In this document: positions 1-9,087 of the stretch, one piece after another
Numbering within the stretch: the stretch's first letter is position 1
How the letters are laid out: each line of letters begins with the position of its first letter
Assembly: GCA_947379975.1 (NCBI GenBank)
Contig: CANCPF010000003.1
Coordinates: 66,931-130,930, forward strand
Direction: 5' to 3'
Length of the DNA stretch: 64,000 bases
From: Methylophilaceae bacterium
GTDB lineage: Bacteria; Pseudomonadota; Gammaproteobacteria; Burkholderiales; Methylophilaceae
The notes under the pieces: model-generated
Database searches by the model: none
Told to the model about the DNA's origin: nothing
What the model saw: the letters and a program-made list of their open reading frames with translations, nothing else
Program-made: the position numbers and the translations under genes

Positions 1-197
1 ATGGCTGGAAAGGCCGTGTATTTTCTATTTCAGCCATTAGCGGTATCGGTTGCAAAGAGCTTACCTATGCAATCATGCAGCACATTGAAGAAAATAAACA
101 TCTGCAAGAAGATGCTTTGTTAGATACTGGTCTTATTAACGAGACTTCAGTTGCTAAGAATCCGGTAACTAAAACTAATGAAGTTTCTGAAAAATAA
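1..197 (+). CDS. obgE: Obg family GTPase, C-terminal fragment (5' end outside window)
   Basis: The window opens inside a plus-strand gene read in the frame that stops at 195-197. The first complete codons give GWKGRVFSISAISGIGCKEL, which matches the end of the Obg/CgtA GTPase G domain (the SA-x-x-G-x-G-x-KEL region near the G5 motif). A short, charged, poorly conserved tail follows. Obg is an essential ribosome-associated GTPase involved in 50S assembly and the stress response. About 64 residues are visible; the glycine-rich OBG fold and the Walker A site lie upstream of the window. proB starts 23 bp after the stop, the usual obgE-proB neighbourhood in betaproteobacteria. Identification rests on a short segment plus that context. 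Confidence 0.85.
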   Translation, partial: GWKGRVFSISAISGIGCKELTYAIMQHIEENKHLQEDALLDTGLINETSVAKNPVTKTNEVSEK

Positions 198-220
198 CCT
201 TAGATTAACTAAGCGCTAAT

Positions 221-1339
221 ATGAAATCTTTAGTCCTTGATGCAAAAGTGATTGTTGTAAAGGTTGGCTCCAGCCTTGTCACTAATAACGGCAATGGCTT
301 AGACCAAGCCGCGATTGCTCAGTGGGCGTCGCAAATTTCAGTATTAGTGCAGCAAGGTAAGCAGATTGTCTTGGTCTCAAGCGGCGCAGTCGCTGAAGGT
401 ATGCAGAGACTAGGCTGGAAGAAACGTCCGACGGCTGTGAATGAGTTGCAGGCTGCCGCTGCGGTCGGCCAAATGGGCTTGGTGCAGATGTATGAAAGCT
501 GCTTCAGCCAACACCAATTACATACCGCACAAGTACTACTTACCCATGATGATTTAGCTGATAGAAAACGCTATTTGAACGCCCGCAGTACCTTACGTAC
601 TTTGTTAAATTTAAAAGTTATTCCAATTATTAATGAGAATGACACCGTAGTGACTGATGAAATTCGCTTTGGTGATAATGATACTTTAGGTTCATTAGTG
701 GCTAACTTAATTGAAGCTGACACGCTGGTGATTCTGACCGATCAGCAAGGCTTATATTCAGCAGATCCGCGTAAAGATAAAGAGGCTAAATTTATTCAAC
801 ACGCCACTGCTGGCGATGCCGCGTTAGAGCAAATGGCCGGTGGTGCAGGTAGCGATGTTGGTACTGGTGGCATGCTCACGAAAATATTGGCCGCTAAGCG
901 TGCTGCGCGTAGTGGCGCTAATACCGTGATTGCTTCAGGTCGCGAGCAGGACGTTTTGTTGCGATTGGCAGCTGGAGAGGTCATTGGTACGCATCTGCAA
1001 ACGACGGAAATGAAAACTACTGCTCGCAAGCAATGGTTGGCTGATCACCTGCAACTTCGTGGTAAATTAACGTTAGATGCAGGTGCAGTTAAAGTGATTA
1101 AGCAAGATGGTAAAAGTTTATTACCTATAGGCGTAATCGCGGTTGAAGGTAACTTTGAGCGTGGTGAAGTAGTTGCTTGTTGTGATGCTGATGGCGTAGA
1201 ACTTGCCCGTGGGTTGGTGAATTATTCTGCTGCAGAAGCACAACGGATTATGCGTAAACCCAGCGCCCAAATTGAAAAAATATTAGGCTATGTGGAAGAG
1301 TCTGAACTCATACATAGAGATAATTTAGTCTTACTGTAA
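221..1339 (+). CDS. proB: Glutamate 5-kinase
   Basis: Catalyses ATP-dependent phosphorylation of L-glutamate, the first step of proline synthesis; cytoplasmic. At 372 aa it has the full two-domain length. The N-terminal amino-acid kinase domain shows VVKVGSSLVT near residue 13, the VSSGAVAEG loop and INENDTV. After about residue 275 comes the PUA domain, ending LIHRDNLVLL. ATG start, 23 bp after obgE, so probably cotranscribed with it. The partner gene proA is not adjacent but lies at about 43 kb in this window, so the proline pathway is split between two loci, as in many betaproteobacteria. Confidence 0.97.
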   Translation: MKSLVLDAKVIVVKVGSSLVTNNGNGLDQAAIAQWASQISVLVQQGKQIVLVSSGAVAEGMQRLGWKKRPTAVNELQAAAAVGQMGLVQMYESCFSQHQLHTAQVLLTHDDLADRKRYLNARSTLRTLLNLKVIPIINENDTVVTDEIRFGDNDTLGSLVANLIEADTLVILTDQQGLYSADPRKDKEAKFIQHATAGDAALEQMAGGAGSDVGTGGMLTKILAAKRAARSGANTVIASGREQDVLLRLAAGEVIGTHLQTTEMKTTARKQWLADHLQLRGKLTLDAGAVKVIKQDGKSLLPIGVIAVEGNFERGEVVACCDADGVELARGLVNYSAAEAQRIMRKPSAQIEKILGYVEESELIHRDNLVLL

Positions 1340-1373
1340 AGTTTTACCATATAAAAAATTACAAGGAATGTAA

Positions 1374-1871
1374 ATGGAAAAACAACCATTAGTCGCCATT
1401 ATCATGGGATCTGATAGCGATTGGCCAATTATGAAATCAGCGGCACAAATGCTCGCTGATTTTGGAATTGCCTATACGGCAGAAGTGGTCTCAGCACATC
1501 GTACACCAGACCTAATGTTTAGTTTTGCAGAAACTGCTGCCAGTAAAGGTTACCAAGTGATTATTGCTGGTGCCGGCGGCGCAGCCCATTTGCCAGGCAT
1601 GGTGGCGGCAAAGACAATCTTGCCAGTTTTAGGTGTGCCAGTGCCATCTAAACATTTGCAAGGTCAAGACTCTTTACTTTCTATCGTACAAATGCCAAAA
1701 GGCATACCTGTGGCGACCTTCGCTATTGGTGAAGCGGGTGCCGCTAATGCAGGGTTGTTTGCGGCCTCTATATTGGCACTCAATAATTCATCATTAGCAC
1801 AAAAGCTATCTGCATTTCGGGCTAAGCAAGCGGATAAAGTGCAGTTGATGGTGCTGGCTGATCAGCCTTAA
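1374..1871 (+). CDS. purE: N5-carboxyaminoimidazole ribonucleotide mutase
   Basis: Class I PurE, 165 aa. It converts N5-CAIR to CAIR in de novo purine synthesis. The signature GSDSDWPIM (residues 12-20) and the SAHRTPD loop (about 40-46) with the catalytic His are both visible, as is the GGAAHLPGM segment. The start is supported by AAGGAATGTAA directly before the ATG. purK follows 59 bp later, so the product pair handles the two bicarbonate-dependent steps together. No oddities. Confidence 0.97.
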   Translation: MEKQPLVAIIMGSDSDWPIMKSAAQMLADFGIAYTAEVVSAHRTPDLMFSFAETAASKGYQVIIAGAGGAAHLPGMVAAKTILPVLGVPVPSKHLQGQDSLLSIVQMPKGIPVATFAIGEAGAANAGLFAASILALNNSSLAQKLSAFRAKQADKVQLMVLADQP

Positions 1872-1930
1872 TGCACAATCGATAGCCATTTAATCGATCA
1901 TCAAAACCTTAAAGATAATTCTAAGTCGAT

Positions 1931-3109
1931 ATGAATCATAGTTCTGTAGAAAATCATCCAGTCATTTTACCGCCAGCGATGTTGGGCATGTTAGGCGGAG
2001 GCCAGCTTGGCCGATTTTTTGTCGTAGCTGCCCATGAAATGGGTTATCTTGTGACTGTGCTGGATCCAGACGTCAATAGTCCGGCCGGTAAAATTGCTGA
2101 TTTACATATATGTGCGGCTTTTGATGACAAAGCTGCTCTAGCCAAACTAGCCAATAGTTGTGCTGCAATTACGACCGAATTTGAAAATGTACCTGCAGAT
2201 TCGCTGTCATTTTTAGCCGAAACTACACCTGTACGACCAAGTGCTTATAGTGTGGCCATTGCACAACATCGAGTGAGTGAAAAAAACTTTCTAAAGCAAG
2301 CCGGTTTGCCGGTTGCACCTTATGTGGTGGTTAATCAAGTTGAAGATTTGCCTGTTGATGGCAGTGATGTTTATCCAGCAATTTTAAAGGTTGCACGGTT
2401 TGGATATGACGGAAAAGGTCAAGCTAGAGTTAAAAATCAACATGAAGCGCAATTAGCCTTTACGCAATTTGAGCGCGAAGAATGTGTTTTAGAAAAAATG
2501 CTCAAGCTCGATTACGAAGTTTCGGTAGTATTGGCTAGAGATGTTCAGGGTAATGTAGCTACTTTCCCAACTTCAGAAAATAGTCATCTTAATGGCATAT
2601 TAGATGTTTCAATTGTGCCTGCGCGTGGTAGTGACTCTATCAGTCATCAAGCACAAAAGTTAGCTATACAGGTCGCAGAGAAACTTGATTATACCGGCGT
2701 AATCGGAGTGGAATTTTTTGTATGTAATGGAGAGTTGCTAGTAAATGAAATGGCGCCTCGTCCGCACAATTCTGGACATTATACGATTGATGCTTGTGTT
2801 ACTAATCAGTTTGAGCAGCAAGTGCGAGTGATGACTGGCCTGCCATTAGGTAGTAGCCGCCAGCATAGTCCTGCCGTGATGGTAAATATATTAGGTGATA
2901 TTTGGCCGTTAGATGTCGAAAATCAATCGCAGCTAGAGCCAGCGTGGCAGCATGCGTTTGCCAATACGCAGCTTAAAATGCATTTGTATGGTAAGCAACA
3001 GGCACGTTCAGGTCGTAAAATGGGACATTTTACCGTGATTAACGTCAGTCGTGATGAGGCGATTAAACAAGCAATGCAGGTTCGTGCTGATTTAAATATT
3101 GGTAATTAA
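1931..3109 (+). CDS. purK: N5-carboxyaminoimidazole ribonucleotide synthase
   Basis: ATP-grasp enzyme of 392 aa that makes N5-CAIR from AIR, ATP and bicarbonate, the substrate of PurE. The N-terminal segment MLGMLGGGQLGRF (about residues 17-29) is the family's nucleotide/AIR-binding start. The central ATP-grasp has KVARFGYDGKGQ, and the C-terminal catalytic stretch reads EMAPRPHNSGHYTIDA. The protein has about 15 extra N-terminal residues before the conserved core, so a start slightly downstream is possible. It is followed by a shared terminator hairpin facing rpsT. Confidence 0.96.
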   Translation: MNHSSVENHPVILPPAMLGMLGGGQLGRFFVVAAHEMGYLVTVLDPDVNSPAGKIADLHICAAFDDKAALAKLANSCAAITTEFENVPADSLSFLAETTPVRPSAYSVAIAQHRVSEKNFLKQAGLPVAPYVVVNQVEDLPVDGSDVYPAILKVARFGYDGKGQARVKNQHEAQLAFTQFEREECVLEKMLKLDYEVSVVLARDVQGNVATFPTSENSHLNGILDVSIVPARGSDSISHQAQKLAIQVAEKLDYTGVIGVEFFVCNGELLVNEMAPRPHNSGHYTIDACVTNQFEQQVRVMTGLPLGSSRQHSPAVMVNILGDIWPLDVENQSQLEPAWQHAFANTQLKMHLYGKQQARSGRKMGHFTVINVSRDEAIKQAMQVRADLNIGN

Positions 3110-3181
3110 TTATTGTTTGGCAATTAAGAGTTTACCAAGTACAACTAGAAATAAGTAGAAGTAAGCAGAAATTTGAATAAT

Positions 3182-3211
3182 AAAAAAGCCGAATATAAAT
3201 TCGGCTTTTTT
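3182..3211. terminator. Bidirectional intrinsic terminator between purK and rpsT
   Basis: GCCGAA (3188-3193) pairs with TTCGGC (3200-3205) around a 6-nt loop. The stem is flanked by A6 on the left and T6 on the right, so it works as a T-tailed terminator on either strand. It lies between the converging genes purK (plus) and rpsT (minus). Confidence 0.9.
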
Positions 3212-3252
3212 ATTAACGTTTTTTTGTTAATGGTTACTTTTAAAGTTTGGCC

Positions 3253-3516
3253 TTATGCCATAGCTTTAATAGCAGCATTTAAACGGCTTTTATGACGTGA
3301 CGCTTTATTTTTATGAATGATTTGCTTGTCCGCAATGCGGTCAATCACACTCACGTTTTCGCTGTAAGCCACTGTAGCCGCTGCTTTATCGCCAGCTTCT
3401 ACTGCTTTAATAATTTTTTTAATCGCTGTACGCAAAGTAGAACGCAAACTTGCATTGTGTGCACGTTGCTTAACTGCTTGACGAGCACGTTTTCTTGCTT
3501 GTGCGGTATTTGCCAT
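3253..3516 (-). CDS. rpsT: 30S ribosomal protein S20
   Basis: 87 aa, very basic, all-helical. It starts MANTAQARKRARQ and carries the family segment LRSTLRTAIKKI. S20 binds 16S rRNA early in 30S assembly. A Shine-Dalgarno-like TTAGGA lies about 9 nt before the ATG, and a promoter is visible upstream. It is monocistronic, divergent from murJ, as in many proteobacteria. Ends at the shared terminator with purK. Confidence 0.97.
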   Translation of the reverse strand: MANTAQARKRARQAVKQRAHNASLRSTLRTAIKKIIKAVEAGDKAAATVAYSENVSVIDRIADKQIIHKNKASRHKSRLNAAIKAMA

Positions 3517-3557
3517 CTGTGATTTTCCTAAGAGCTATTCAAAATACGAAGCCCATA

Positions 3558-3586
3558 ATAATAGCTATTTTATAAACATATTGCAA
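3558..3586 (-). promoter_or_regulatory. Probable sigma70 promoter of rpsT
   Basis: Read on the minus strand: a -35-like TTGCAA (3586-3581), a 17-bp spacer and a -10 TATTAT (3563-3558). This places the start point about 35 nt before the rpsT ATG. The -35 matches 4/6 and the -10 matches 5/6 of consensus. Confidence 0.55.
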
Positions 3587-3636
3587 GTTATTAGTAAGTA
3601 AATATCACGTGCATTTGTCGCTTGAGTACAACTAGC

Positions 3637-3723
3637 ATGTTAAAATCTACTTCTGGCTGGTTTTCGACCATATTTCTTACTGTATTCTTACAAATTGCGC
3701 ATGCACTTATTAACTTCCCATGA
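3637..3723 (+). CDS. Possible 28-codon leader ORF overlapping the murJ start
   Basis: ATG at 3637 opens an ORF encoding a 28-residue hydrophobic peptide starting MLKSTSGWFSTIF. Its TGA (3721-3723) overlaps the murJ ATG (3720-3722) in the arrangement ATGA. murJ has no obvious Shine-Dalgarno of its own (upstream ACTTCCC), so translation could be coupled through this ORF. A weak GAG lies 10 nt before its ATG. No family is recognised. It may be fortuitous, since a 28-codon ORF can arise by chance; the exact stop/start overlap is the reason for listing it. Confidence 0.35.
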   Translation: MLKSTSGWFSTIFLTVFLQIAHALINFP

Positions 3724-5264
3724 ATCTACTTAAAGCGCTAGCCAAAGTTGGCAGCATGACTTTTGTTTCGCGCATATTAGGTTTTGTGCGCGATACACTG
3801 ATCGCTCGAGTGTTCGGGGCAGGGATGTTGAGTGATGCATTCATTGTGGCGTTCAAAATCCCTAATTTATTGCGCCGCGTCTCGGCTGAGGGCGCCTTTA
3901 GCCAAGCTTTTGTACCTATCCTAGCTGAATATAAAAGTCAGCGTAGTTTTGATGACACGCATCATTTAATTAATCGCGTAGCCACTTGGTTAGGCTTGAT
4001 TTTAGTGGCGGTTACTTTATTAGGCATGCTGGCCGCACCTTGGATTGTGGCGTTGATTGCGCCAGGCTTCACCGCTGACCTGCCTAAAATGCAATTGACA
4101 GTTGAATTGCTGCGTATCACTTTTCCGTACATTTTCTTTATCTCGCTAGTTTCAATGGCTGGCGGCGTACTCAATACTTATAATAAATTCGGCATTCCAG
4201 CTTTCACGCCAGTGTGGCTCAATGTGTCGATGATAGTGGCGGTGCTATTTTTTGCCGATCATTTTTCTGAGCCAATTAAAGTGTTGGCTTGGGCCGTATT
4301 TTTTGGTGGATTTTTACAGCTAGCTTTTCAAATCCCATTCTTAAAGCAGATAGGTTTGTTGCCAAAATTTGATTTACACCAAAATGATGATGGCGTTTGG
4401 CGTATCTTAAAATTAATGGGCCCGGCGATACTGGGTGTTTCCGTGGCACAGATTTCCATGATCACCAATACCATATTTGCCTCATTTTTAGCCACAGGTA
4501 GTGTGAGTTGGCTTTATTACGCAGACCGATTAATGGAATTTCCTACTGGCGTATTGGGTGTGGCATTAGGTACTATATTATTGCCCAGTTTATCTAAGGC
4601 TTATGCCGGTAAGGATGAGGGTGAATATTCACAACTGCTTGATTGGGGCTTGCGTTTAACCTTTATATTAGCTGCGCCCGCTGCTGTAGCTTTGGCTATA
4701 TTAGCGCGGCCATTAGTCACCGCCTTATTTTATTATGGGAAATTTTCCACGCTAGACGTTGCTATGACGCAACAGGCGCTAGTGGCTTATAGCGTAGGCT
4801 TAATTGGATTGATTCTAGTGAAGATATTAGCGCCAGGTTTTTATGCCCGGCAAAATATTAAAACGCCAGTTAAAATTGCCATTTTTACACTGGTCGTCAC
4901 ACAATTAATGAATGTTGTTTTTGTGTTTATGTTGCATTTGCAACACGCAGGCTTAGCTTTAGCTATTGGTTTAGGTGCTTGTCTAAATGCTTCTATGCTG
5001 TATTTTTATTTGCGAAAAAGCGATATTTATCAGCCGCAACCGGGATGGATTAGCTTTCTAGTTAAGCTGTCTATTGCGTTAAGTGTGATGGGAGTTACGC
5101 TTTATTTTGCGATGGGTGACACTAGTACATGGCTAACTTTTGCCTTGATTAAACGGTTGATTTATATCACTGGCTTAGTGATATTAGGCGCTATCAGTTA
5201 TTTTTCTACCTTAATGTTGCTTGGCTTTAGGCCGCGAGATTACCTCCGTAGAGTAGAGCGTTAA
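3720..5264 (+). CDS. murJ: Lipid II flippase MurJ
   Basis: Inner-membrane protein of 514 aa in the MVF/MOP exporter superfamily. It moves lipid-linked peptidoglycan precursor to the periplasmic face. The start MNLLKALAKVGSMTFVSR aligns with the known MurJ N-terminus. The conserved segments RVFGAGMLSDAFIVAF and LLRRVSAEGAFSQAF (about residues 30-65) hold arginines and acidic residues of the central cavity. About 14 hydrophobic segments run to the C-terminus. The ATG overlaps the stop of a short upstream ORF, and ribF begins on the base after the murJ stop, so the genes form one transcription unit. Confidence 0.96.
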   Translation: MNLLKALAKVGSMTFVSRILGFVRDTLIARVFGAGMLSDAFIVAFKIPNLLRRVSAEGAFSQAFVPILAEYKSQRSFDDTHHLINRVATWLGLILVAVTLLGMLAAPWIVALIAPGFTADLPKMQLTVELLRITFPYIFFISLVSMAGGVLNTYNKFGIPAFTPVWLNVSMIVAVLFFADHFSEPIKVLAWAVFFGGFLQLAFQIPFLKQIGLLPKFDLHQNDDGVWRILKLMGPAILGVSVAQISMITNTIFASFLATGSVSWLYYADRLMEFPTGVLGVALGTILLPSLSKAYAGKDEGEYSQLLDWGLRLTFILAAPAAVALAILARPLVTALFYYGKFSTLDVAMTQQALVAYSVGLIGLILVKILAPGFYARQNIKTPVKIAIFTLVVTQLMNVVFVFMLHLQHAGLALAIGLGACLNASMLYFYLRKSDIYQPQPGWISFLVKLSIALSVMGVTLYFAMGDTSTWLTFALIKRLIYITGLVILGAISYFSTLMLLGFRPRDYLRRVER

Positions 5265-6215
5265 ATGCAAGTTTTTCGACATATAACATCTCAATTCTCG
5301 CCCACAAGCTTGCCAACCGCTGCTTGCGCCATTGCCATAGGTAATTTTGATGGCATGCACTTAGGCCATCAAGCCTTATTAAAAAAATTGACTGAAACTG
5401 CAAAGGCGCTTAATTTAACTTCTGCGGTGATGACGTTTGAGCCACATCCACGCGAGTTTTTTACGCCGGAAAGTGCGCCAGCAAGGCTTTGCTCAGTCCG
5501 TGAAAAGCTAGAGTATTTTGCTGCCGCAGGCATAGATCATGTTTATGTATGTGGATTTAATCAGCGCTTTGCCAAAGTGACGGCGGCTGAATTTATGCAA
5601 AATATATTGCGAGATGCACTGAATACACAGACTATTTTAGTGGGTGAAGATTTTAGGTTCGGCGCTAAACGTAGCGGTTCTATTGCAGATTTTGCAGCGG
5701 CTAAATTTAATTTAATTAGCTTGCCTCAGGTAGATTTGGCCATAGACAATGCTGCACCAAGTCGCGTTTCCAGCACCCGCGTACGTAACGCTTTGGCTGC
5801 CGGAAAATTGCAAGAGGCTGCCTTGCTACTTGGTCGCCCATATAGCATGAGCGGTAAAGTCGTACACGGTGCAAAGCGTGGTCGACAATTGGGTTTTCCT
5901 ACTGCCAATGTGCATATGCGGCATGAGCGGCCTGCCTTGACAGGAGTTTATGCGGTAAAATTAGATGGTAGGAATAGCGTCGCCAATTTAGGCGTTCGCC
6001 CAACCATTGCCGGTGTGCCAAAATTAATGCTTGAAGTGCATGTGATTGATTTTAATGCTGATCTATATGGTCAGCATGTTCATGTGGAGTTCTTGTATAA
6101 AATTCGTGATGAAATGAAATTTGATAGTTTAGAAGCCTTAAAAGCACAGATCGCTATAGATAAATCGACTGCGCGAGATTTTTTTGCTTCTGTCATTTCG
6201 ACAAAGTCGGAATGA
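5265..6215 (+). CDS. ribF: Bifunctional riboflavin kinase / FAD synthetase
   Basis: 316 aa. It phosphorylates riboflavin to FMN and adenylylates FMN to FAD. The N-terminal nucleotidyltransferase domain shows GNFDGMHLGHQALL (about residues 27-40, the HxGH class motif). The C-terminal riboflavin kinase domain starts near residue 195 with GKVVHGAKRGRQLGFPTANV. It starts immediately after the murJ stop. The last codons and the stop lie inside a REP-like hairpin (6192-6216), so the terminal residues SVISTKSE may derive from that element rather than from the ancestral protein end. Confidence 0.96.
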   Translation: MQVFRHITSQFSPTSLPTAACAIAIGNFDGMHLGHQALLKKLTETAKALNLTSAVMTFEPHPREFFTPESAPARLCSVREKLEYFAAAGIDHVYVCGFNQRFAKVTAAEFMQNILRDALNTQTILVGEDFRFGAKRSGSIADFAAAKFNLISLPQVDLAIDNAAPSRVSSTRVRNALAAGKLQEAALLLGRPYSMSGKVVHGAKRGRQLGFPTANVHMRHERPALTGVYAVKLDGRNSVANLGVRPTIAGVPKLMLEVHVIDFNADLYGQHVHVEFLYKIRDEMKFDSLEALKAQIAIDKSTARDFFASVISTKSE

Positions 6216-6216
6216 C
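6192..6216. repeat. REP-like hairpin forming the 3' end of ribF
   Basis: GTCATTTCGAC (6192-6202) pairs with GTCGGAATGAC (6206-6216) around AAA, with a single wobble pair. The right arm plus CCATT recurs at 36614 between bioB and bioF. The ribF stop TGA (6213-6215) lies in the right arm. It resembles the GTCATTCC-type palindromic intergenic repeats common in proteobacteria. No T-tract follows, so simple terminator function is doubtful. Confidence 0.5.
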
Positions 6217-6261
6217 CATTGAGTTTGCAACAGATTGATTAGAAATTTATTTGAGATTTAA

Positions 6262-9087
6262 ATGACTGAAGACCTAAATAAAGAACAGAATAAATACAAA
6301 TTAAACTTACCGGAAACTACGTTTCCGATGCGTGGTGATTTGGCCAAACGTGAGCCAGCATGGTTAAAACAATGGCAAGAAAAAAAGCTCTATGAGCGTA
6401 TACGCACATCACGCAAAGGCGCTAAAAAATTCATTCTGCATGATGGCCCGCCGTATGCAAACGGCGATATTCATATTGGTCATGCGGTAAATAAAATCTT
6501 AAAAGACATCATTGTTAAATCTAAAACCCTGAGCGGTTTTGATGCGCCCTATGTGCCGGGTTGGGATTGCCACGGCTTACCGATTGAGTTGGTGGTAGAG
6601 AAAAATCACGGCAAAAATATTGATCCAGCTAAATTCCGCGAGCTTTGCCGCGAATATGCCGCTGAACAAGTGGCTCGTCAAAAGAAAGATTTTATTCGCC
6701 TAGGCGTGTTGGGTGATTGGGATAATCCATATTTGACTATGGATTTTAAAACCGAAGCTGACATTCTGCGCGCGTTGGGCGAGATCTATAAAAATGGCTA
6801 TTTGTATCAAGGCAGCAAACCTGTGCATTGGTGCGTAGATTGCGGTTCGGCCTTGGCTGAGGCGGAAGTTGAATATGAAGATGTGAATTCGCCGCAGATT
6901 GATGTGGGCTTTAAAGTGGCGGATAAAGCCGCTTTGAGTTTGGCATTTGGTGTTGAATTAAGGAGCGATGCTTATGCCGTTATTTGGACAACGACGCCTT
7001 GGACACTACCAGCGAACCAAGCGGTAAGCGTGCATCCTGAGTTTGATTATGATTTACTGCAAACCAGTAAAGGCTTACTCATTCTTGCTCATGATTTGGC
7101 GCAAAGCACACTGGCACGCTATGGCGAAGAAAATACTAGCGTGCTTGCTAGTTGCAAAGGTGAAGCTTTAAAAGGCTTGTTATTACAACATCCATTCGAT
7201 AACCGCCAAGTGCCTATCATCTGTGGCGATCATGTTACTACTGAAGCCGGTACTGGTTTAGTGCATACAGCCGCCGCTCACGGTAACGATGACTGGTTGG
7301 TGATGAAAGCTACTTATCCTAACGAAAAACCACGCATTTTAATGGGCGGTGACGGTAAGTTTTTCAATAGTGAATTGGTTGAGTTTGAGGCTGTTCGCGG
7401 TTTAAGTAGACAGGACGCGAACAAAATCATCTTGGCTGCAATGCTTGAAACTGGCAATTTACTGGCTAGCGCACGCTTGAATCATAGCTTTCCACATTGC
7501 TGGCGCCATAAAACGGCATTAATGCAATTGGCGACGCATCAGTGGTTTGTTGGTATGAATACCGAAGGCGTTTCTGGAAACAGTTTACGTGAGTTAGCCA
7601 ACAAAGCCGTCGATGAAACTGAATTTTTCCCAGCTTGGGGTCGTGCACGGTTAGAAGCGATGATTAAAAATCGTCCAGATTGGTGTGTGTCGCGCCAGCG
7701 TAACTGGGGCGTGCCTATGCCTTTCTTCGTTCATAAAGAGACGGGTGAGCCGCATCCGCAAACGATGGCGCTGCTAGAGCGCGCAGCATTAATGGTAGAA
7801 GCGCAAGGTGTTGAAGCTTGGTTTAGTTTAGATGGTGACGCTTATTTGGCTGAATTTGCGCCAGAAAATGCAAATGATTATAAAAAAGTGACTTACACGC
7901 TAGATGTTTGGTTTGATTCTGGCGCAACGCATGCGGCCGTACTTAAACGTCGCCCAGAGTTGCAGTTTCCAGCAGATTTGTATTTAGAAGGTTCAGATCA
8001 GCATCGAGGTTGGTTTCAATCTAGCCTGTTGACTGGCTGTGCGATTGATGGCCGTGCGCCATATGAAGCTTTGCTAACGCACGGTTTTGTGGTCGATGGC
8101 GCTGGCCACAAAATGAGTAAATCTAAAGGCAATGTGGTCGCCCCACAAAAAGTGATGGATACTTACGGTGCCGATATTTTACGCTTGTGGGCGGCTTCTA
8201 CGGATTATTCTGGCGAGCTGACGATTTCGGATGAAATTCTCAAACGTGTGTCAGAAAGTTATCGTCGTATTCGTAATACTATGAAATTTTTGCTGGCAAA
8301 TTTAGCCGATTTTGATGTGGCCAAAGATTTATTGCCAGTGAGCGAGTGGCTAGAAATTGACCAATACGCGCTACATTTAACCGAAAAGCTGCAAACAGGG
8401 ATTCTGCAAGATTACGATAAATATGAATTTCATTTTGCCGTACAAAAATTTGTCAGTTTTTGCTCAGATGATTTAGGTAGTTTTTATCTAGATATTCTTA
8501 AAGATCGCCTGTATACGGCTGGCGAAACTTCACACGCACGTCGCGTAGCACAAAGTGCTTTGCATCACATTACCCAGGCTATGATGCGTTTGATGGCCCC
8601 AATTTTAAGTTTTACTGCCAATGAAATTTGGGAAACGCTGGGCTTAGATGCCAATAAGACTGTGTTTGAAGATACTTGGTATGACTTGCCAGCGCACGGT
8701 TTAAGTGCAGAGCGCTTAACTGTGTGGGAAGCCGTGATTGTTGCACGTGGCTTATCAACCAAAGAAATTGAGGTATTGCGCACCGCTGGGCAAGTAGGCT
8801 CGTCATTACAGGCGGAGCTGGAGTTTTTTGCCACAGATGTGACCTTTGATGCATTAAGCAGTTTGGCTGAAGACCTCCGTTTTGTGATGATCGTTTCAAG
8901 CGCTAAAGTGACAAAAGTAGCGACAGAAGCCGAGCAGAAAATATTTGTTACGCCAAGTAAGCATGTTAAATGTGGCCGCTGCTGGCATTACCGCGCAGAC
9001 GTAGGTGCACATGCAGAGCATCCAACTATTTGTGGTCGTTGCGTGAGTAATTTGTTTGGTGCTGGCGAAGAAAGAAGTTTTGCTTAA
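6262..9087 (+). CDS. ileS: Isoleucyl-tRNA synthetase
   Basis: Class I aminoacyl-tRNA synthetase of 941 aa. It charges tRNA-Ile and edits Val-tRNA-Ile through the inserted CP1 domain. The HIGH motif is HIGH near residue 71 (PYANGDIHIGHAVNK), and the KMSKS motif lies near residue 617 (GHKMSKSKGN). The C-terminus carries a zinc knuckle from about residue 904 (CGRCWH ... CGRCV). Full length for the bacterial type, which has the C-terminal Zn domain and is generally mupirocin-sensitive. lspA overlaps its stop by 1 nt (TAATG), the conserved ribF-ileS-lspA order. Confidence 0.98.
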   Translation: MTEDLNKEQNKYKLNLPETTFPMRGDLAKREPAWLKQWQEKKLYERIRTSRKGAKKFILHDGPPYANGDIHIGHAVNKILKDIIVKSKTLSGFDAPYVPGWDCHGLPIELVVEKNHGKNIDPAKFRELCREYAAEQVARQKKDFIRLGVLGDWDNPYLTMDFKTEADILRALGEIYKNGYLYQGSKPVHWCVDCGSALAEAEVEYEDVNSPQIDVGFKVADKAALSLAFGVELRSDAYAVIWTTTPWTLPANQAVSVHPEFDYDLLQTSKGLLILAHDLAQSTLARYGEENTSVLASCKGEALKGLLLQHPFDNRQVPIICGDHVTTEAGTGLVHTAAAHGNDDWLVMKATYPNEKPRILMGGDGKFFNSELVEFEAVRGLSRQDANKIILAAMLETGNLLASARLNHSFPHCWRHKTALMQLATHQWFVGMNTEGVSGNSLRELANKAVDETEFFPAWGRARLEAMIKNRPDWCVSRQRNWGVPMPFFVHKETGEPHPQTMALLERAALMVEAQGVEAWFSLDGDAYLAEFAPENANDYKKVTYTLDVWFDSGATHAAVLKRRPELQFPADLYLEGSDQHRGWFQSSLLTGCAIDGRAPYEALLTHGFVVDGAGHKMSKSKGNVVAPQKVMDTYGADILRLWAASTDYSGELTISDEILKRVSESYRRIRNTMKFLLANLADFDVAKDLLPVSEWLEIDQYALHLTEKLQTGILQDYDKYEFHFAVQKFVSFCSDDLGSFYLDILKDRLYTAGETSHARRVAQSALHHITQAMMRLMAPILSFTANEIWETLGLDANKTVFEDTWYDLPAHGLSAERLTVWEAVIVARGLSTKEIEVLRTAGQVGSSLQAELEFFATDVTFDALSSLAEDLRFVMIVSSAKVTKVATEAEQKIFVTPSKHVKCGRCWHYRADVGAHAEHPTICGRCVSNLFGAGEERSFA

